The notes beneath the pieces are model-generated. The model did no database searches. It was not told the origin of the DNA and saw only the letters and a list, made by a program, of their open reading frames with translations. The translations under genes and the position numbers were made by a program. From Xenophilus sp. L33 (GTDB lineage Bacteria > Pseudomonadota > Gammaproteobacteria > Burkholderiales > Burkholderiaceae_C), in the NCBI RefSeq assembly GCF_009765735.1, contig NZ_LMUW01000049.1:36095-100094 (forward strand): 64,000 bases of DNA, in the 5' to 3' direction. Below, in pieces: positions 25,784 to 37,397 of the stretch (positions within the stretch are counted from its first letter, which is position 1; the number at the start of each line of letters is the position of its first letter).

Positions 25784-27045
25784 CAGTGAACCTCCGCCAG
25801 CGCGCGGCGCATGTCTTCGGCGATCGTGTAGACGATGCCCTCGATCCAGGTCAGCAGCACGTCCTGGTGCGAACGGCCCAGCCGCGCCACCCGGTAGGCG
25901 GTGCCCAGCGAGGACGCGATCAGCTGGTAGCCGTTCAGGATGCGGTAGTAGCGCAGCTTGTCGGCGTCGACCTTCAGCCCCGAGGCCCGCTCGTAGCCGG
26001 CGTAGAAGTCGGCCAGCGGCACCAGGCCCGACACCAGGAAGGTCTTGCCGTCCTCGGCGTAGTGGCCGAAGAGCGGCAGCGTGATCCAGGCCAGGTCGCG
26101 ATGGCGGTCGCCGACGTAGCCGCGCTCCCAGTCGAGCCAGGCGGTGATCTTGCCGCTCGGCTCGTCGAACAGGAAGTTGCCGGCCCGGTAGTCGCCGTGC
26201 AGGATGCTGGCGTGGTCGAGCGTCGGCGGGTGGCGCGCCAGCCAGTTGGCCGCGACTTCCATGAAGGGCAGTTCCTCGCCGCGGTCTTCTTCCCAGATGC
26301 GCCGTGCGCGGTTGAGCTGCCAGAGAGCCGTCTCGGTGCTGCCGACCGCCGGGATGTCGAAGGCGCTCAGGTCGCGGCCGCGGAAGTCGAAGGTGTGGAT
26401 CGTCGCCAGGTGCTCGACGAACTGCCGGCCGAGGATCGGCCGCAGCCGCGCGCCGAAGTCGCTGCCGACGCCGCCGACCCGGCCCTCGACCGCGCTCGGC
26501 TTGGTCACGCCCTTGGCGAAGGCGTAGATGAGCGAGGGCTCCGGGAACCATTCGCCCTCGGCGTCGACCCAGTAGACCCGCGGCACCGGCAGCGTGCCGG
26601 CGAAGGCGCCCAGCAACTGCGACTCGCGCCGCCGGCTGGTGGCGCTGAGCGACTCCTGCGGCTCCATGCGGATCACCATCGGCGTCTCGGTGGCGGCGCC
26701 GAGCGCGGGGTCGGTCCAGTGCAGCACGAAGGCCAGCTGGATCTTCGAGCCGCCGCCGGACATCCAGCGCAACTGCCGCACCTCGAAGCCGCCTTCCACA
26801 TGCACCCGCAGGAAGCGGTCGATGCAGGCGGCGAAGTCGGCCAGCGACAGCGTGCCGGCGCGCGGCATCGAACGCCGCTGCTGCTTGCGGGTGAGCATCG
26901 CGTCGAATTCGCGCTCGGTGGGATAGCGCTCGCGCATCGCCTCGATGAAGACGGCGTCGGGCGCGTCGCGCTGGGCGTCTCCGACCTCGAGCACGCGGCG
27001 CAGCTGCTCGACGCCGGGGTCGATCCGGGCTTGGGTGGCCTGCAT
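25783..27045 (-). CDS. APH-like phosphotransferase family protein
   Basis: A 420-aa protein with the choline/aminoglycoside-kinase fold: a nucleotide-binding N-lobe, the catalytic loop ILHGDYRAGNFLFDE (HGDxxxxN, about residue 260) and the metal-binding ITAWLDWERGYVGDRHRDLAW (DWE). This resembles the kinase domain of ACAD10/11-like proteins, which in some pathways phosphorylates hydroxyacyl-CoAs. A GGAGG site 8 bases upstream of ATG 27045 decides the start; a GTG at 27054 is too close to it. It is in one operon with the MFS transporter and the DUF6285-like gene. Confidence 0.85.
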   Translation of the reverse strand: MQATQARIDPGVEQLRRVLEVGDAQRDAPDAVFIEAMRERYPTEREFDAMLTRKQQRRSMPRAGTLSLADFAACIDRFLRVHVEGGFEVRQLRWMSGGGSKIQLAFVLHWTDPALGAATETPMVIRMEPQESLSATSRRRESQLLGAFAGTLPVPRVYWVDAEGEWFPEPSLIYAFAKGVTKPSAVEGRVGGVGSDFGARLRPILGRQFVEHLATIHTFDFRGRDLSAFDIPAVGSTETALWQLNRARRIWEEDRGEELPFMEVAANWLARHPPTLDHASILHGDYRAGNFLFDEPSGKITAWLDWERGYVGDRHRDLAWITLPLFGHYAEDGKTFLVSGLVPLADFYAGYERASGLKVDADKLRYYRILNGYQLIASSLGTAYRVARLGRSHQDVLLTWIEGIVYTIAEDMRRALAEVH

Positions 27046-27061
27046 CGCATTCACCTCCGTG

Positions 27062-28411
27062 TCAGTGGCCGAGCACCGGGCCGCCGGCGCGCGGCGTGCC
27101 GGCGGCGCCCGGGTCCGGCCGCACCACCGCCAGCACCAGGATGCAGCCGAAGACCAGCAGGCCCGAGATGACGTAGAGCCCGGCGGTGAGCGAGCCGGTG
27201 GCGTCGCTGATCGCGCCGACCATCGTCGGCGAGACGAAGCCGGCGAGGTTGCCGACCGAGTTGATCAGCGCGATGCCGCCGGCCGCCGCGACGCTGGTGA
27301 GCAGCCGGGTCGGCAGGGTCCAGAAGATCGGCGACATGGTGAGGATCGCGGAGGTCGCGACCGAGAACAGCGCGATCGCCGCCACCAGGCTCGTGACCTG
27401 CGTGGTGAGCAGCAGCGACACCACGCCGACGACGCCGCAGGTGACGATGTGCCAGCGCCGCTCCATCTTGCGGTCCGAGTGACCGGCGATGACGATCATC
27501 GAGATCGCGGCGCACAGGTATGGGATCGCGATCAGCAGCCCCAGCTGCCAGGCCGGCAGGTTGCTCGCCGCGGTGAGCTTCTTGATCAGCGTGGGCAGCC
27601 AGAAGCTGATCAGGTAGGCGCCGGAGGCGGTCGTGAAGTAGATCGCGCACAGCGCGTAGACCCGTGGGTCGCGCAGCGCGCCGGCGAAGGACAGGTGCGT
27701 CTGCGTCGCATGCTCCACGTCGGCGGCCAGCGCGCGCTGGATGGCGGCCTTCTCGCCGTCGTCGAGCCAGGCGGCATCCGCCGGCCGGTCGGCCAGTACG
27801 CGGAACACCATGAGACCCAGCACGATCGCCGGCAGCCCCTCGAGCAGGAACATCCATTGCCAGCCCGCCATGCCGCCCAGGCCTTCGGTGAACGACAGGA
27901 TCGCGCCCGAGATCGGCGCGCCGATCAGCCCCGAGATCGCCACGCCCGAGATGATCAGCGCGATGATCCGGCCGCGCCGCTGCGACGGATACCAGTAGGT
28001 GAAGTACAGGACGATGCCGGGCAGGAAGCCGGCCTCGAAGGCGCCGAGCAGGAAGCGCAGCAGGTAGAAGCTCCATTCCGAATGCACGAAGACCATCGCC
28101 GAGGAGGTCAGCCCCCACAGCACCATGATCCGCTGCAGGGTGCGGCGCGCGCCGATCCGATGCATCAGCAGGTTGCTCGGCACCTCGAACAGGAAGTAGC
28201 CGATGAAGAAGATGCCGGCGCCCAGGCCGTAGGCGGTGTCGCTGAAGTGCAGCGCGCTCGACATCGCCGCCTTCGCGAAACCCACGTTCACCCGGTCGAG
28301 GTAGGCGGCGAAGAAGGACAGGAAGAGAAAGGGCAGGATGCGCCAGGTCACCTTGCGGTAGATGGCGTCCTCCGCGGCCCGGTCGGCCGCGCTCGGGGGA
28401 AGGCTCGACAT
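27062..28411 (-). CDS. MFS transporter (ACS/tartrate-type)
   Basis: A 449-aa inner-membrane transporter of about 12 helices. N-terminal LPFLFLSFFAAYLDRVNVGFAKAAM and the cytoplasmic-loop motif LMHRIGARRTLQRIMVLWG mark the anion:cation symporter group (phthalate/tartrate/hydroxyphenylacetate type). The second half repeats the pattern (GHSDRKMERRWHIV). AGGAGA precedes the ATG. It lies 44 bp after the DUF7064-like gene and 16 bp before the phosphotransferase, so it probably imports that pathway's organic acid substrate. Confidence 0.9.
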   Translation of the reverse strand: MSSLPPSAADRAAEDAIYRKVTWRILPFLFLSFFAAYLDRVNVGFAKAAMSSALHFSDTAYGLGAGIFFIGYFLFEVPSNLLMHRIGARRTLQRIMVLWGLTSSAMVFVHSEWSFYLLRFLLGAFEAGFLPGIVLYFTYWYPSQRRGRIIALIISGVAISGLIGAPISGAILSFTEGLGGMAGWQWMFLLEGLPAIVLGLMVFRVLADRPADAAWLDDGEKAAIQRALAADVEHATQTHLSFAGALRDPRVYALCAIYFTTASGAYLISFWLPTLIKKLTAASNLPAWQLGLLIAIPYLCAAISMIVIAGHSDRKMERRWHIVTCGVVGVVSLLLTTQVTSLVAAIALFSVATSAILTMSPIFWTLPTRLLTSVAAAGGIALINSVGNLAGFVSPTMVGAISDATGSLTAGLYVISGLLVFGCILVLAVVRPDPGAAGTPRAGGPVLGH

Positions 28412-28455
28412 GTCTTGTCTCCTGTTGGAGGGCTCGAGGCGTCTTGGCGCGCCGC

Positions 28456-29460
28456 TCAGCCCGTGGTGATCGCGGCCGGCCACTGGCTGGCCCGGCGTCC
28501 GCGCAGCCGGGTCAGCGCCTTCACCGGCAGCACCTCCATCACCACGCCGTAGCCTTCGCGGTCGCCGCAGGTCCAGCGCATCAGCGCGGTGTAGCAGGTG
28601 GTGCCGTAGATGTTCCAGGGCGCGCCGATGTCGGCCATGGCGTTGAGCACGAAGACCTTGCCGCGCACGTCGGTGATCTTCATCTTCATGGCGGCGATGG
28701 TGACGCCCAGCCGCACGCTGCTCATGTCGAGTTCGGCGATGCCGTACTGCACGCCGTCCTCCAGCACGTAGCCGTGCGCCAGCTTCTGGTCGCGGCCGCT
28801 CGGCGCTTCGAGGTCGACGTGGGTGATGATGTGGAAGCACAGCTTCTCGTCGAACTGGGCCGAGATGGAATCCATCGGCGGCAGGTCGTTCTCGCCGCGG
28901 TCGCCCCAGCTGTGGTCCATGCGCTCGAGCGAGTCGACCTTGAACACCTTGCCGCGCACCTTGACCGTGCCGGTCACGCGGCCGGTCATGTCGAAGTGGC
29001 CGTTCCAGGCCTTCGCGAGGCCGGACTTGGCCATCTTCTCTTCCTTGGTGCCGACCGCATGCGGCGTGTGCTTGGGGTCGTGCACGTCGAAGGGATCCAT
29101 GATCCCGTGCCAGTCGACATGGATCTCGGTGTCGTCGAAGCCCATGTAGTCGATGCGGAACTTGCGCGGCGGCTCGACGCACTCGATGCGCAGGCCCGAG
29201 GGCGAATCGATCAGCGAGAAGCGCTCGGGCGCGGGCAGGTGCACCTGGCTGTCGACATACATCAGCTCGGCCCGGTTGTCGGTGAGCGTGCCGTAGACAT
29301 AGACGTCGTTGAGCATCACGCCGAGCTTCGGCCGCGCGGCGACATAGACCATCACCATGATGTGTTCCTCGGGAATGGCGATGGGGAAGATGTACGTCTC
29401 GGCCCACTTGTAGTCCGCGTGCGGCGGCGTGTGGAATTCGACGTCTTCGGGGGTGATCAT
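28456..29460 (-). CDS. DUF7064/DUF7065-like lipocalin-type protein
   Basis: A 334-aa soluble protein without signal peptide. The DHSWGDRG motif (RMDHSWGDRGENDLPPMDSISAQF) and repeated beta-strand pattern (HVDWHGIMDPFDVHDP, GHFDMTGRVTGTVKVRGK) are typical of the DUF7064/7065 group, distant relatives of AttH/CrtC hydratase-like beta-barrels. The activity is unknown. It is first in the leftward cluster with an MFS transporter, a phosphotransferase and a DUF6285-like protein, suggesting uptake and processing of a hydroxylated organic acid or lipid (inference). Confidence 0.7.
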   Translation of the reverse strand: MITPEDVEFHTPPHADYKWAETYIFPIAIPEEHIMVMVYVAARPKLGVMLNDVYVYGTLTDNRAELMYVDSQVHLPAPERFSLIDSPSGLRIECVEPPRKFRIDYMGFDDTEIHVDWHGIMDPFDVHDPKHTPHAVGTKEEKMAKSGLAKAWNGHFDMTGRVTGTVKVRGKVFKVDSLERMDHSWGDRGENDLPPMDSISAQFDEKLCFHIITHVDLEAPSGRDQKLAHGYVLEDGVQYGIAELDMSSVRLGVTIAAMKMKITDVRGKVFVLNAMADIGAPWNIYGTTCYTALMRWTCGDREGYGVVMEVLPVKALTRLRGRRASQWPAAITTG

Positions 29461-29548
29461 TCAAGGCTCCTTGCGCGAGGGCATGACGTGAGACGCGTGC
29501 CCCGCAAGCGGCGCAAGGCACGACCGGAAACTTGATCCTATGCTAGTT

Positions 29549-29570
29549 GATCGTACGCACGCGCACGATC
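29549..29570. repeat. short inverted repeat in a divergent intergenic region
   Basis: GATCGT (29549-29554) and ACGATC (29565-29570) form a 6-bp inverted repeat with a 10-bp centre, in the 223-bp gap between the DUF7064-like gene and the membrane fusion protein. It could be an operator for either divergent gene. The rest of the gap shows no other feature I can support. Confidence 0.3.
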
Positions 29571-29683
29571 CGGGAGAATCCCTAGGTGCGCGCCGCAGGC
29601 CTTGGCACGGGCCTTTTCCGGCTAGGGAAAATCCGGGGTTGCACCCGGCAGGGCCCGGCCATCAGGGGCGGACAATCGCCGCC

Positions 29684-31486
29684 ATGCGACCCGGCCAGAT
29701 CATCGTCCTCGCGACCCCCGTCTTCTTCCTGCTCATCGGCATCGAATGGTGGGTCGGCCGCGTCCGCGCGCGCCGCGGCAGCGGCCACGACAGCTACCGG
29801 CTGGCCGACGCGATCAACAGCATCGGCCTGGGCATGCTGAGCCAGGTGCTGGCGGTCTTCAGCAAGCTGCTCGCCATCGGCATCTACGGCGCGGTCTTCG
29901 GCGCGGTGGCGCTGTTCCCCGACACCGACTTCTGGACCCGCTGGTACGGCTGGCTGCTGGCGCTGGTCTTCTACGACTTCTGCTACTACTGGCTGCACCG
30001 CATGGGCCACGAGTCGGCGGTGCTGTGGGCGGCGCACGTGGTGCACCACCAGAGCCAGCACTACAACCTGAGCACCGCCTTGCGGCAGACCTCCAGCGGC
30101 GTGCTGCTGGGCTGGCTGTTCTACCTGCCGATGGCGCTGGCGGGCGTGCCGCCGCTGGTCTTCGGCGTGGTGGCGCTGGTCGACCTGCTCTACCAGTTCT
30201 GGGTGCACACCGAGCAGATCGGCCGGCTTGGCTGGTTCGACCGCTGGTTCTGCGCGCCGTCGAACCACCGGGTGCACCACGCGGTGAACGACCGCTACCT
30301 GGACCGCAACTACGGCGGCATCCTGCTGGTCTGGGACCGTCTCTTCGGCACCTACCAGGAAGAGGACGAAGCCTGCGTCTACGGCACCCGCAGCCCCCTG
30401 CAGAGCTGGAACCCGCTGTGGGCCAACCTGGAGGTCTATCGGGCGCTGGCGCACGACGCCTGGCATGCGCGCCGCTGGAGCGACAAGCTGCGCGTCTTCC
30501 TCAAGCCTCCGGGCTGGCGGCCGGACGACGTGGCGGCGCGCTTCCCCAAGGCGCCCTTCGACATCGCCAGGGTCGAGCGCTTCGATCCGCCGGTCGGCCC
30601 CGGCGTACGCGCCGCGGCGGTGCTGCAGTTCGTCGCCCTGCTGGCGGGCGCCACCTTCTTCCTCTGGCAATCGGACACGATGCCGATGGCCGAGGCGATC
30701 GTCTGGCTGGCCGCGCTCACCGCCGCGATCTGGGCGCTCGGCCCGCTGCTGGAAGGTCGCCTGGGCCTGCTCGAACTGGCGCTGATCGATGCCGCGGCGC
30801 TCGCCACCGCCAGCGCGGCGCTCGACGTGCAGTGGCTGCACCTGGCGTGCAAGCCGCTGGCGATGCTGCTGGCGGTGGCACTGGCCTGGCAGCGCAGCCG
30901 CGCGTGGCCGAAGGCCGGCGGCTTCACCGCCTGGCTGCTGGCCGCACTGGTCGCCTCGCTGGCCGGCGACGTGCTGCTCATGATGGCGCCCGGCTTCTTC
31001 GTGCCCGGGCTGGTGTGCTTCCTGCTGGCGCACCTGGCCTACATCGCGCTGTTCCGCGTCGGCGTCGGCCTCTGGCCGCGGCGGTTGCCGCTGGCGGTCA
31101 CGCTGGCCATCGGCGCGGCGATGTATGCCTTCCTCTGGGCCGGCGGCCTGCCGCCGGCGCTGCGGCTGCCGGTCGGCCTGTACGTGACCGTGATCGCCTG
31201 CATGGCGGCGCAGGCCTTCGGCCGGGCCGCGGTGCTGCGCGATCCCGCGTCGCGCTGGGTCGCGGCCGGCAGCGCCCTCTTCATGCTCAGCGACGCGCTG
31301 CTGGCGACCAACCGCTTCGTGCTGCCGCTGCCGCTCGCTTCGCTCTGGGTGCTGGCGACCTACTACGCGGCGCAGATCCTGATCGTGCGCTGGGTGCGGC
31401 CGGCCGCGAGCCGCGTGGCGCGCGATGCGCCGGCCGGCCAGGCGCGCCAGGCGACGCCGCGAGGCTTTTCGGGAACGCTGCAGTAG
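29684..31486 (+). CDS. fusion of sterol desaturase/alkylglycerol monooxygenase-like and YhhN (TMEM86) domains
   Basis: A 600-aa polytopic membrane protein in two parts. Residues 1-290 are a fatty-acid-hydroxylase domain with three His boxes: H105xxxH109, H118xxH121H122 and H195xxH198H199, plus H175. The YRLADAINSIGLG start and NHRVHHAVNDRYLDRNYGGILLVWDRLFGTY segment resemble alkylglycerol monooxygenase. Residues about 390-585 form an eight-helix YhhN/TMEM86-like domain (FLLAHLAYIALFRVG, FMLSDALLATNRF), the lysoplasmalogenase family. Together the two would cleave alkyl and vinyl ether bonds of ether lipids. The roles are from family knowledge; the joint function is inference. No strong ribosome site seen. 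Confidence 0.82.
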   Translation: MRPGQIIVLATPVFFLLIGIEWWVGRVRARRGSGHDSYRLADAINSIGLGMLSQVLAVFSKLLAIGIYGAVFGAVALFPDTDFWTRWYGWLLALVFYDFCYYWLHRMGHESAVLWAAHVVHHQSQHYNLSTALRQTSSGVLLGWLFYLPMALAGVPPLVFGVVALVDLLYQFWVHTEQIGRLGWFDRWFCAPSNHRVHHAVNDRYLDRNYGGILLVWDRLFGTYQEEDEACVYGTRSPLQSWNPLWANLEVYRALAHDAWHARRWSDKLRVFLKPPGWRPDDVAARFPKAPFDIARVERFDPPVGPGVRAAAVLQFVALLAGATFFLWQSDTMPMAEAIVWLAALTAAIWALGPLLEGRLGLLELALIDAAALATASAALDVQWLHLACKPLAMLLAVALAWQRSRAWPKAGGFTAWLLAALVASLAGDVLLMMAPGFFVPGLVCFLLAHLAYIALFRVGVGLWPRRLPLAVTLAIGAAMYAFLWAGGLPPALRLPVGLYVTVIACMAAQAFGRAAVLRDPASRWVAAGSALFMLSDALLATNRFVLPLPLASLWVLATYYAAQILIVRWVRPAASRVARDAPAGQARQATPRGFSGTLQ

Positions 31487-31611
31487 CCGGCGATCAAGGG
31501 CGATCACCGGTCATGGCAGGCAGTCCGCCGCACGGCGACAATCGCGCGCAACTGCAAGCCGAGCCCGGCCGCCGGCGAACGGACGCCGGCGCCGGTCCGT
31601 TCCGAACCTCC

Positions 31612-34395
<2,784 letters not shown>

Positions 34396-34464
34396 ACTTC
34401 AAGAGCAGCGAACGGCGAACGGCGACACGAACGGACAACAACAACCACCGGAGACAGACAACCC

Positions 34465-35745
34465 ATGAACCCGCACCCGAAGAGCCCCAGGCTCCAACGC
34501 ATCCAGCGCGTCGCGCTGGCCTTCCTCATCCTCGCGGGCATCGTCAACTACGTCGACCGCAGCGCCCTGTCGATCGCCAACCATTCGATCAGCGGCGAGC
34601 TGAGCCTGAGCGCCTCGCAGATGGGCGTGCTGCTGTCGGCCTTCTCGCTCGCCTACGCCTTCTCGCAACTGCCGATCGGCGCGCTGCTGGACCGCTTCGG
34701 CGCCCGGGTGATGCTCGGCGCCGGCATGCTTCTGTGGTCGATCGCGCAGCTGGCGGGCGGCTTCGTCGGCAGCCTGCAGCAGTTCATCGTGGCGCGCGCG
34801 GCACTCGGCATCGGCGAGGCGCCGCAGTTCCCGGCCGGCGCGAAGGTGGTGAGCGAATGGTTCGCGGCGCGCGAGCGCGGCGGCCCGACCGGCCTCTTCA
34901 ACGCGGCCTCGAGCATCGGCCCGGCCCTGGCGCCGCCGATCCTCACCGCGCTGATGCTGGGCTTCGGCTGGCGCGCGATGTTCATCATCCTGGGCGTCTT
35001 CGGCATCCTGGTGGCGATCGGGTGGGTCATCTTCTATCGCAACCGCGACGAGGTCGAGCTGGCGCCTTCGGAGCTGCTGCACCTGGCCGACGGCGGCGCC
35101 CGCGAGGACGCGAACGCGCCCCGCATGAGCTGGGCCGAGTGGAAGGGGCTGTTCCGCCACCGCACCACCTGGGGCATGCTCTTCGGCTTCATGGGCGTGG
35201 TCTACATGGTGTGGCTGTACCTCACCTGGCTGCCGGCGTACCTGGAACACGAGCGGCACCTGAGCATCGCCAACGCCGGGTGGGTGACCAGCATCCCCTT
35301 CGTCTTCGGCGCCTTCGGCGCGATCGGCGGCGGCTACATCGCCGACGCGCTGATGAGGCGCGGCATGAGCCCGATGAAGAGCCGCAAGTGGCCGGTCTGC
35401 GTCGGTTTGATCGGCGCGGCCTGTTTCACCATCCCGGCGGCCTACACGCCGAGCACCGTGCTGGCGGTGGCCTACATCTCGGTGGCGGTCGGCTTCCTCA
35501 ACATCGCCAGCAGCGGCGCCTGGGCCCTGGTGAGCGTCGCGATCCCGCGCCGCATGGTGGCCTCGCTCGGCGGGGTGCAGAATTTCGGCGGCTACCTGGG
35601 CGGCTCGCTGGCGCCGATCGTCACCGGCGTGGTGGTCGACCAGACGCACTCGTTCATCAATGCGCTGGTGATCGCCGCGGTGGTGGCCTTCGCGGCGGCG
35701 CTGGTCTACATGTTCGTGGTGCGGCATCCGATCGAGGAACGTTGA
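34465..35745 (+). CDS. MFS transporter (ACS/glucarate-type)
   Basis: A 426-aa, 12-helix transporter. VALAFLILAGIVNYVDRSALSIAN at the N-terminus is the NYVDR motif of the hexuronate/glucarate subgroup, followed by SYAFSQLPIGALLDRFGARVML and the typical GIGEAPQFPAGAKVVSEWF. A GGAG site precedes the ATG. It is 28 bp upstream of an alpha/beta hydrolase gene, which is likely co-transcribed. The pair may import and hydrolyse the same compound (inference). Confidence 0.9.
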   Translation: MNPHPKSPRLQRIQRVALAFLILAGIVNYVDRSALSIANHSISGELSLSASQMGVLLSAFSLAYAFSQLPIGALLDRFGARVMLGAGMLLWSIAQLAGGFVGSLQQFIVARAALGIGEAPQFPAGAKVVSEWFAARERGGPTGLFNAASSIGPALAPPILTALMLGFGWRAMFIILGVFGILVAIGWVIFYRNRDEVELAPSELLHLADGGAREDANAPRMSWAEWKGLFRHRTTWGMLFGFMGVVYMVWLYLTWLPAYLEHERHLSIANAGWVTSIPFVFGAFGAIGGGYIADALMRRGMSPMKSRKWPVCVGLIGAACFTIPAAYTPSTVLAVAYISVAVGFLNIASSGAWALVSVAIPRRMVASLGGVQNFGGYLGGSLAPIVTGVVVDQTHSFINALVIAAVVAFAAALVYMFVVRHPIEER

Positions 35746-35773
35746 CGACGCATCGACTCGAGGAGCGAATCCG

Positions 35774-36940
35774 ATGAAACTGTATTTCGATCACGAGGGC
35801 TTCGACGGCCAGCTGCAGCGCTCGGTCGGCAAGTGCGACTCGGGCATGGCCAATGTCGGCGAGTGCCTGTACATCGCGTCGCGCATCACGCCGGGCGACC
35901 GCGACAGCTGGTATGCCGAGTGGATGGCTTTCGCCGACAGGCTGGTGGCCCAGGCCGCCACCGCCGGGCAGGCCGGCCACGCGACCAGCGCGGCCTCGCT
36001 GCGCCTGCGGGCGGCCGAATACTACCGGCAGGCCTTCTTCTGGCACCGCGACGACCTCGACGGCAAGGAACTGACGACCGCCTACCGGGCCAGCGTCGAC
36101 GCCTTCCGAAGCGCCCTGCCCGACCTGCCGCGGCCCGGCCGCACGATCGAGGGCGACACCCCGGGCTACCTCTTCGCGCCGTCCGGCAGCGGCCCCTTCC
36201 CGACGATCCTGCACATCGGCGGCTACGACAGCACCGCCGAGGAGTTGTACGCGTCGGTCTACCCGGCCCTCGACCGCGGCTGGGCGTTCGTCGCCCTGGA
36301 CGGCCCGGGCCAGGGCGCGGTGCTCTACGACCGCCGCGTGGCGCAGCGCCCCGACTGGGAGCATGTGATGCCCGGCATGTTCGACCTCGTCGCGGCCCAG
36401 CTGGAAGTCGATGCCGACCGCATCGTGCTCGTCGGCCGATCCTTCGGCGGGCTGCTGGCGCCGCGCGGCGCGGCCGGGACGCCGCGGCTCGCCGCGCTGG
36501 TGGTCGATCCGGGCCAATACGACATGGCGCCCGGGGTGGCGGCCCGCCTCGGCAAGCTCTGGGCGCATGTGGACGACCCGGCCGCCAAGCCGCAGTTCGA
36601 CGCGCTGCTGCAGAGCTCGGTCATGCGGACGCTGCTCGGACCGCGCATGGTGACCAATGGCGCCGCCGACCCGCAGGCCTATTTCCAGGACATGCGGCGC
36701 TACACCAACGCCGGATCGGCGTCGTCGATCACCTGCCCGAGCTTCGTGACCGACAACGAGACCGATCCGGTGTCGACCGGCCAGGGGCAGCAGCTTCACG
36801 ACGCGATGAAGTGCCCGAAGGCGTTCCGCCGGTTCACCCGTGCCGAAGGCGCCGAAGGGCACTGCGAAGGCATGGCGCCCATCGTGTTCTGGACCGCGGC
36901 CTTCGACTGGCTCGGCACGCTGGGCCTGCGCCAGCGCTAG
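35774..36940 (+). CDS. alpha/beta hydrolase of the 2,6-dihydroxypseudooxynicotine-hydrolase-like group
   Basis: A 388-aa hydrolase with a helical N-terminal cap (about 120 residues), then FPTILHIGGYDSTAEELY, LDGPGQGAVLYD, the nucleophile elbow VLVGRSFGG with S223, and GAEGHCEG with H363. The GGYDSTAEE and GHCE motifs match C-C bond hydrolases/esterases such as 2,6-dihydroxypseudooxynicotine hydrolase and FrsA-like proteins. AGGAG precedes the ATG. The natural substrate is unknown. It is last in the unit with the MFS transporter and converges on the MAPEG gene with a 3-bp gap. Confidence 0.85.
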   Translation: MKLYFDHEGFDGQLQRSVGKCDSGMANVGECLYIASRITPGDRDSWYAEWMAFADRLVAQAATAGQAGHATSAASLRLRAAEYYRQAFFWHRDDLDGKELTTAYRASVDAFRSALPDLPRPGRTIEGDTPGYLFAPSGSGPFPTILHIGGYDSTAEELYASVYPALDRGWAFVALDGPGQGAVLYDRRVAQRPDWEHVMPGMFDLVAAQLEVDADRIVLVGRSFGGLLAPRGAAGTPRLAALVVDPGQYDMAPGVAARLGKLWAHVDDPAAKPQFDALLQSSVMRTLLGPRMVTNGAADPQAYFQDMRRYTNAGSASSITCPSFVTDNETDPVSTGQGQQLHDAMKCPKAFRRFTRAEGAEGHCEGMAPIVFWTAAFDWLGTLGLRQR

Positions 36941-36943
36941 AAG

Positions 36944-37333
36944 CTAGAAGGCCCGCAGGAGCAGCGTCAGGCCCAGCGCGAACAGGCCGAAGTAGGTGCC
37001 GATCGCGCCCCAGAACCGAAGCGGATGCCCTTCCGCGACGCTGGCGGTGACGAGCATTCCTGCCGCGTGCGCGAAGCGGCTGACCGTCGCGAGCACCGCC
37101 AGCCCGACCAGGTACACGCCCGGGCTCGGCTGGGCAGCATTCAGGTAGAGGAACATGGCGACGAAGAGCGGGATGTACTCGCTCGCATTGCCGTGCGCAC
37201 GAATGGCCTTGACGACCTCGGCCTCGGGAATCTCGGGGGCACCGCGCCGCTTGCGCCTCATCCTCGAGACGTTGAAGCTCAGCGCGCCGAAGAGCAGGAC
37301 CAGTGCGGCCGAGCAGAAGAGGAGTGGATTCAT
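36944..37333 (-). CDS. MAPEG-family membrane protein
   Basis: A 129-aa protein of four hydrophobic helices. The motif VVKAIRAHGNASEYIPLFVAMFLY (RAHGNxxEYxP) defines the MAPEG family, membrane-bound glutathione S-transferase/peroxidase-like proteins. An AAGGA site supports the ATG at 37333, with an alternative at 37345. A perfect inverted repeat overlaps its presumed promoter, and a TetR gene lies just upstream on the same strand. It is therefore probably induced by a stress compound that releases the repressor. Confidence 0.85.
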   Translation of the reverse strand: MNPLLFCSAALVLLFGALSFNVSRMRRKRRGAPEIPEAEVVKAIRAHGNASEYIPLFVAMFLYLNAAQPSPGVYLVGLAVLATVSRFAHAAGMLVTASVAEGHPLRFWGAIGTYFGLFALGLTLLLRAF

Positions 37334-37366
37334 GGTCGAGCGCATCCTTCGTGTGGAGGCATGCAG

Positions 37367-37394
37367 TTTGACACTTTGAATCTAAAGTGTCAAA
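37367..37394. promoter_or_regulatory. perfect inverted-repeat operator over the MAPEG promoter
   Basis: TTTGACACTTT (37367-37377) and AAAGTGTCAAA (37384-37394) are exact reverse complements separated by 6 bp. On the minus strand TTGACA (37393-37388) with CAAACT 17 bases on forms a -35/-10 pair inside the repeat, so a bound repressor would block RNA polymerase. It lies directly after the TetR stop codon. No run of T follows, so it is not a typical terminator. Confidence 0.7.
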
Positions 37395-37397
37395 TAG

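Noticed and set aside
37367..37394. Inverted repeat as an intrinsic terminator of the TetR gene
   Set aside because: There is no T-run on either side, and the repeat contains a -35 box for the next gene, so an operator is the better reading.
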